Below, piece by piece: positions 60,158 through 64,000 of a stretch of DNA of 64,000 nucleotides. The stretch spans positions 1 to 64,000 of the forward strand of contig NZ_WXEW01000009.1 of the NCBI RefSeq assembly GCF_009901565.1, in the 5' to 3' direction. Both the position numbers and the translations under genes were made by a program. Within the stretch, counting starts at the first letter, position 1, and each line of letters starts with the position of its first letter. Under the pieces are notes generated by a model. That model made no database searches, was not told the DNA's origin, and saw only the letters and a list, made by a program, of their open reading frames with translations. The stretch is from Herbidospora solisilvae (GTDB lineage: Bacteria > Actinomycetota > Actinomycetes > Streptosporangiales > Streptosporangiaceae).

Positions 60158-61677
60158 TTCCTGGCCCCGCGCCGTCCCGGGCTCGTCCCGCCGGCCATCG
60201 CCCGGCGCGGGTCCCGGATGACGATCGCCGTCGCGCGGCCCAGGCGGCCGACCAGAGTCGGCCTTCCGGGAGGACGGTCGGCCGTGTCGTCGGCGGCCTG
60301 GCGGGGCCGGGCGGGGGCGACCGACGAGGTGCTCTCGCGGTGGGGGAGCCGGAGCACGAACCGCGCGCCCCGGTCGCTGTCCTCCACGGCCAGGGTGCCG
60401 CCGTGCGCGTTGGCGATCTCCCTGGCGATGGCCAGCCCCAGGCCGGTGCCCCCGGCGTCGCGGTCCCGCCCCGCCTCCAGGCGGGTGAACCGTTCGAAGA
60501 CGCGCTCGCGGTCTTCGACGGCGATGCCCGCGCCGTCGTCCAGGACCTCCAGGACGGCGGTCCCCTCCTCGGCGCGGACGGTGACGGTGATCTGGGACGC
60601 CGCGTGCCGTTCGGCGTTGTCGAGCAGGTTGACCAGGACCCGGGAGATGCGCAGCCGGTCGCAGTCGACGCAGACGCCAGGCTGGAGGCGCCTGACGATC
60701 TTCGTGCGGTGAGGGCGCTGGTCGAGCTCGTCCCCGGCCAGGCGGCCCAGGTCGGTCGGCTCGCCGCTGAGGGGCGCGCCCGCGTCCAGCCGGGCCAGGG
60801 CCAGCAGGTCGGTCACGATGGCGTGGAGCCGGTCGACGCCCGTCAGCACGGTGGTGGCGACCGTCGGCCAGTCGGCGTCGTCGGGGTAGGTCAGCGCCTC
60901 GTCCAGTTGCAGGCGCATGGCGGTGATCGGGCTGCGCAGGTCGTGGGAGGCGTCGGAGGTGAAGCGGCGCAGGCGTTCGTAGGCGCCCTCAAGGCGGTCG
61001 AGGGTGCCGTTGACGGTCTCGGCCAGGACCGTGACCTCTTCGTAGGTGTCGTACGTGCCGGGCACCGGGACCCGGCGTTCGAGCTGGGCGGCGGTGATGT
61101 CGGCCAGTTGCCGCTGGATCGCGGCGACCGGCTTCACGGCCTTGGTGATGTCGCGGAACACCCAGGCGGTGACCGCCGTCGTCACCAGCAGGGACGTGCC
61201 GATCGCCAGGAGCACGGCGGTGGTGTTGCCGTACCAGGGGACCGTGGGGGTCGCCACGTAGATCGACCAGATCCCGTCCGGCTGGTAGACGTTGATCGAC
61301 GTCACGGTCCGGCAGCCCTCCAGCCCGGCGGGCGGGCACAGGACCCGGGTGGTGCTGAGTTTGTCGCCGGTGGAGTGGAAGGTGGCCATCGCCGGTTGGC
61401 CGGCCAGCTGACTGCTCGAGGCGACCACCTTGTCGTGGGCGTCCACGACCTGGACCACCTCGTCCTCGGCGTGGGGCAGCACGGACGGCAACCGCCCCTG
61501 GGGGATCAGGGGCTCGACGTTGTTCCAGGCCGACAGGCCCTGCTGCAGCGCCTTGTCGCCTTCCTTGCCGCCGACGTACATGAGGAAGAGAAGACTCAGC
61601 CCCAGGCACATGAGCACCATGAGGACGCCGGTGGCGATTGTTCTTCGGGTGCGGAACGACGGTCGCTGCCTGCCCAT
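60154..61677 (-). CDS. Sensor histidine kinase
   Basis: The 507 residues are organised as in the convergent kinase: two helices (~12-35 and ~157-180), an outer domain with a Cys pair ('LCPPAGLEGC'), HAMP, HisKA with His245 ('SDASHDLRSPITAM') and HATPase ('VLVNLLDNAERHA', 'GGTGLGLAIAREIA'). It ends with a ~50-residue basic Pro/Arg tail. The outer domains of both kinases share the pattern 'VVQV.D...VVA', so they are paralogs. ATG 61677 follows AGGAGG. No response regulator is nearby. Confidence 0.92.
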   Translation of the reverse strand: MGRQRPSFRTRRTIATGVLMVLMCLGLSLLFLMYVGGKEGDKALQQGLSAWNNVEPLIPQGRLPSVLPHAEDEVVQVVDAHDKVVASSSQLAGQPAMATFHSTGDKLSTTRVLCPPAGLEGCRTVTSINVYQPDGIWSIYVATPTVPWYGNTTAVLLAIGTSLLVTTAVTAWVFRDITKAVKPVAAIQRQLADITAAQLERRVPVPGTYDTYEEVTVLAETVNGTLDRLEGAYERLRRFTSDASHDLRSPITAMRLQLDEALTYPDDADWPTVATTVLTGVDRLHAIVTDLLALARLDAGAPLSGEPTDLGRLAGDELDQRPHRTKIVRRLQPGVCVDCDRLRISRVLVNLLDNAERHAASQITVTVRAEEGTAVLEVLDDGAGIAVEDRERVFERFTRLEAGRDRDAGGTGLGLAIAREIANAHGGTLAVEDSDRGARFVLRLPHRESTSSVAPARPRQAADDTADRPPGRPTLVGRLGRATAIVIRDPRRAMAGGTSPGRRGARN

Positions 61678-61869
61678 GGAGCCTCCTTTCGCCGGGCTGT
61701 CGCCTCTATGGCCAAGGAACCCCGATGACCAGCCAAAACTTCCCGCGATTAGGCAAAGTTCCCGACCGGCGGATAAAGCACGCGAGTCCGTTGGTTCAAA
61801 AGGCCGCAGAAACGGGACCAATGCCACATCAAACCGGATTACCGGCGACCGCCCGGGTAGGACCAGCTC

Positions 61870-63099
61870 ATGAGCCGGCAACCGGTGATCGTGATCGGCG
61901 CGGGGCTGGCGGGGCTGGCCTGCGCGGTGCGGCTGCGCCGGTCGGGCGTGCCCGTCACGGTGCTGGAGGCCTCCGACGGGGTGGGCGGCCGGATGCGCAC
62001 CGACGTGGTCGACGGGTTCCGGCTCGACCGCGGCTTCCAGGTGCTGAACACCGGATATCCCGAGGTGCCCCGCCTGCTGGACGTCGAGGCGCTGCGGCTG
62101 CGCGCCTTCAACTCCGGCATGCTGGTCTTCCGGACGGACGGCGGCAAGGAGAGGGTCATGCTGCCGTGGAAACATCCCCGGCACGCCCTGAGCGGCCTGA
62201 CCGCCCATCTCGGCACCCCGGTCGACAAGGCGGTCCTGGCCGCCATGACCGCCCGCGACCTGGCCTTTCCCGCCGGGATGTTGCGGGCGGGCGCCGAGCG
62301 CACCGTCCTCGACGAGCTCCGCCACTGGGGCATGTCACCGGTCATGGTCGAGCGGCTGATCCGGCCGTTCCTGGCCGGCGTGCTGCTGGAACGGGAGCTG
62401 GAGACCTCCAGCAGGGTCTTCCACCTGATCTGGCGGTCGTTCGCGCGCGGCACCATCGGCGTGCCGGCGCTGGGCATGGGCGAGGTCCCGGCGCAGCTGG
62501 CGAGCCGGCTGCCCCCGGAGGCCGTGCGGCTGCGCCGCCGGGTGCGGGAGGCCGCCGGCACGGGGGTGGTCCTGGACGACGGCGCCGAGCTGCCCGCCGC
62601 CGCTGTGGTGGTGGCCGCCGACCCGAGCGCCGCCGCTGCCTTGCTGCCCGACCTGCGCGCCCCCGCCATGCGGGCCGTGACCACCTTCTACCACGCCGCG
62701 CCCCGGTCTCCGCTCGGAGAGGCCACCCAGGTGATCGACGGAGACGGCGTCATCGCCGACACGCTGGTCATGACCGACGCCGCGCCGGAGTACAGCGCCA
62801 CCGACGAGGCGCTGATCTCCACGTCGGTGCTGGGCGCGGCCGGTGACGACGACGAGCCGGGCGTGCGCGACCGCCTGGAGGAGATCTACGGTCCGGAGGT
62901 CCGGAAGTGGCGGCACCTCGCCACCTACCCGATCGCCGAGGCGCTGCCGTCGATGCCGCCGCCCATGCCCCTGCGCCGCCGCGTCCGCCTGGGGGAGGGG
63001 CTCTACGTCTGCGGCGACCACCGGGACACGGGGTCGATCCAGGGGGCGCTGGTGTCGGGGCGGCGCGCGGCCGACGCGGTCATGAAGGACCTGTGCTGA
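61870..63099 (+). CDS. FAD-dependent amine oxidase/phytoene-desaturase-like oxidoreductase
   Basis: The 409-residue flavoprotein has the N-terminal dinucleotide motif '[19 protein letters not shown]', '[22 protein letters not shown]' (the GGR motif) and a C-terminal '[24 protein letters not shown]'. This is the NAD(P)/FAD amine-oxidase fold, as in actinomycete proteins annotated protoporphyrinogen-oxidase-like. The substrate is unknown. ATG 61870 follows TAGGA. The end overlaps the agmatinase remnant on the other strand by 20 bp. Confidence 0.87.
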   Translation: MSRQPVIVIGAGLAGLACAVRLRRSGVPVTVLEASDGVGGRMRTDVVDGFRLDRGFQVLNTGYPEVPRLLDVEALRLRAFNSGMLVFRTDGGKERVMLPWKHPRHALSGLTAHLGTPVDKAVLAAMTARDLAFPAGMLRAGAERTVLDELRHWGMSPVMVERLIRPFLAGVLLERELETSSRVFHLIWRSFARGTIGVPALGMGEVPAQLASRLPPEAVRLRRRVREAAGTGVVLDDGAELPAAAVVVAADPSAAAALLPDLRAPAMRAVTTFYHAAPRSPLGEATQVIDGDGVIADTLVMTDAAPEYSATDEALISTSVLGAAGDDDEPGVRDRLEEIYGPEVRKWRHLATYPIAEALPSMPPPMPLRRRVRLGEGLYVCGDHRDTGSIQGALVSGRRAADAVMKDLC

Positions 63100-63394
63100 T
63101 CAGCTCGTAGAGGGCGTGCGCGGCGGCGATGCCGGTGAGTTCCGCGTGATCGTAGGCGGGGCTGACCTCGACCAGGTCGGCTCCCACCACGTGGAGGCCG
63201 TCGAGGCCGCGCAGGACCTCCAGGAGTTCCCTGCTGCTCATGCCGCCCGCCTCCGGCGTGCCGGTGCCGGGCGCGAACGCCGGGTCCAGGACGTCGATGT
63301 CGAGCGAGACGTAGACCGGGCGGTCGCGCAGCCTGTCCCGGACCCGCTCGATGATCTCGTCCAGGGACCGGCGGGGCTCCGGAGGACCGCCATG
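63080..63394 (-). pseudogene. Agmatinase/arginase-family gene, 5'-truncated
   Basis: The minus strand reads '[19 protein letters not shown]' and '[13 protein letters not shown]', followed by a normal ureohydrolase C-terminus ending at TGA 63080-63082. The metal-binding DIDVLDP motif is intact, but the upstream two thirds (~200 residues, including the first metal motifs) are absent. Homology stops near 63394 where the truncated TetR gene begins. It cannot be functional alone. Confidence 0.75.
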
Positions 63395-63402
63395 ATACTC
63401 AC

Positions 63403-64000
63403 ATGGCCTCGCGGCTGTTCGCCGAGCGCGGTTACCACGGCACGTCCACCCGCGACATCGCCGACAAGGTCGGCATGCGCCAGCCGTCGATCTACAGTCA
63501 CTTCGCGACTGAGCACCTCATCCTGGCCGCGCTGCTCGACGCCGACCTGGTCCCCGCGCGGGCCCGCATCCGCGCCGCCCTCGACCTGCCCGGCCCGGTG
63601 GCGGCCCGGCTGCACGCCTATCTCCAGGTGGACGTCGCCGCGATCCTGTCGCTGCCCTACGACGTCCGGGGCCTGAACAACGACGACGTGCTGCGTGCCC
63701 CGGAGCTGTCCGAACAGGCGCGGCGGCGGGCCGAGATCCACGACCTGACCCGCGAACTCATCGAGGCGGGCATCCACGACGGCGAACTGGTCGCCTTCGA
63801 CACCGGCTTCGTCCAGCACGCGATCACCGGCCTCCTGCTGGAGGTGGTGCGCGAGCGCGGCGCCGCCCCCTCCGCCGCACCGACGGCCCGGGCCCTGGAC
63901 GTGGCCGACTTCGTCCTGCGGGCCGTGCTCTCCGAGGCCGCTTCGCTCGACGACGTCCGCGCGAAGGCCGGCGCCCTGGTCCCCGACATCACCGCTCTGA
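63403..64000 (+). CDS. TetR/AcrR family regulator, 5'-truncated and running off the window
   Basis: The frame from ATG 63403 starts abruptly within the TetR DNA-binding domain ('[32 protein letters not shown]'), lacking helix 1 (about 20 residues) that should precede it, and continues with an effector domain past base 64000. The recognition helix is kept, but a TetR without helix 1 is usually unstable. GGAGG at 63380-63384 lies too far upstream for this ATG. It faces the agmatinase remnant; both seem to have been cut by one deletion. Confidence 0.72.
   Translation, partial: MASRLFAERGYHGTSTRDIADKVGMRQPSIYSHFATEHLILAALLDADLVPARARIRAALDLPGPVAARLHAYLQVDVAAILSLPYDVRGLNNDDVLRAPELSEQARRRAEIHDLTRELIEAGIHDGELVAFDTGFVQHAITGLLLEVVRERGAAPSAAPTARALDVADFVLRAVLSEAASLDDVRAKAGALVPDITAL

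Overview
The window is very GC-rich, with dense, mostly 4-bp-overlapping genes, GTG/ATG starts, F420-type (luciferase-like) oxidoreductases, many secreted and lipoproteins, ECF sigma factors and XRE-cupin regulators. This fits a soil actinomycete, probably of the Streptosporangiales (Nonomuraea/Streptosporangium-like). The genus is an inference from gene content. No rRNA, tRNA or CRISPR array was seen.

Layout. 1-4,000: an IS481-type transposase tail, a CPBP membrane protease and a very large secreted beta-helix protein. 4,029-15,344 (minus): an apparently complete tryptophan degradation operon. It runs from tryptophan 2,3-dioxygenase, kynureninase and kynurenine 3-monooxygenase to 3-hydroxyanthranilate dioxygenase, then ACMS decarboxylase and the 2-aminomuconate (nba-type) branch to pyruvate and acetyl-CoA. 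A kynurenine-formamidase-like hydrolase is the last gene, and an Lrp/AsnC regulator is divergent. 15,886-17,803 (minus): an LLM oxidoreductase, a TIGR04076 protein and an XRE-cupin regulator.

17,900-39,483 (plus) is the most unusual region. Two complete peptide/nickel-type ABC importers follow one another, each with its own catabolic cargo. The first carries a three-domain DUF885-SnoaL-RidA fusion and an LLM oxidoreductase. The second has a fused double ATPase, hydantoinase/oxoprolinase A, two tandem B subunits, a metal amidohydrolase and a SnoaL-like protein, with an XRE-cupin regulator convergent at its end. Dyads next to the XRE-cupin genes and the operon promoters suggest substrate-controlled regulation. 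I infer a two-transporter system for import and ring-opening or hydrolysis of a cyclic amide or modified peptide; the substrate is unknown.

40,200-50,100: small accessory genes. These include secreted/lipoprotein unknowns, a DUF4328 protein, HxlR regulators, a DHFR-like reductase, an MBL hydrolase, a beta-lactamase-family hydrolase, a GT-C-like membrane protein and DoxX. There is also an internally deleted sigma factor remnant and a frameshifted CYP152 peroxygenase. 50,092-57,274: a GH6 cellobiohydrolase with CBM2, an ECF42-like sigma factor with its DGPF partner, a TlpA/CcdA pair, a SulP transporter overlapping CcdA on the opposite strand, a CBS-like remnant and a flavin-binding protein. 57,310-64,000: a MerR-aldo/keto reductase operon with a classic MerR promoter, two related convergent histidine kinases without response regulators, an amine-oxidase-like flavoprotein, and a scar where a divergent agmatinase and TetR gene both appear to have lost their 5' ends.

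Genes without comment on spacing are separated by short gaps in which nothing further was seen.
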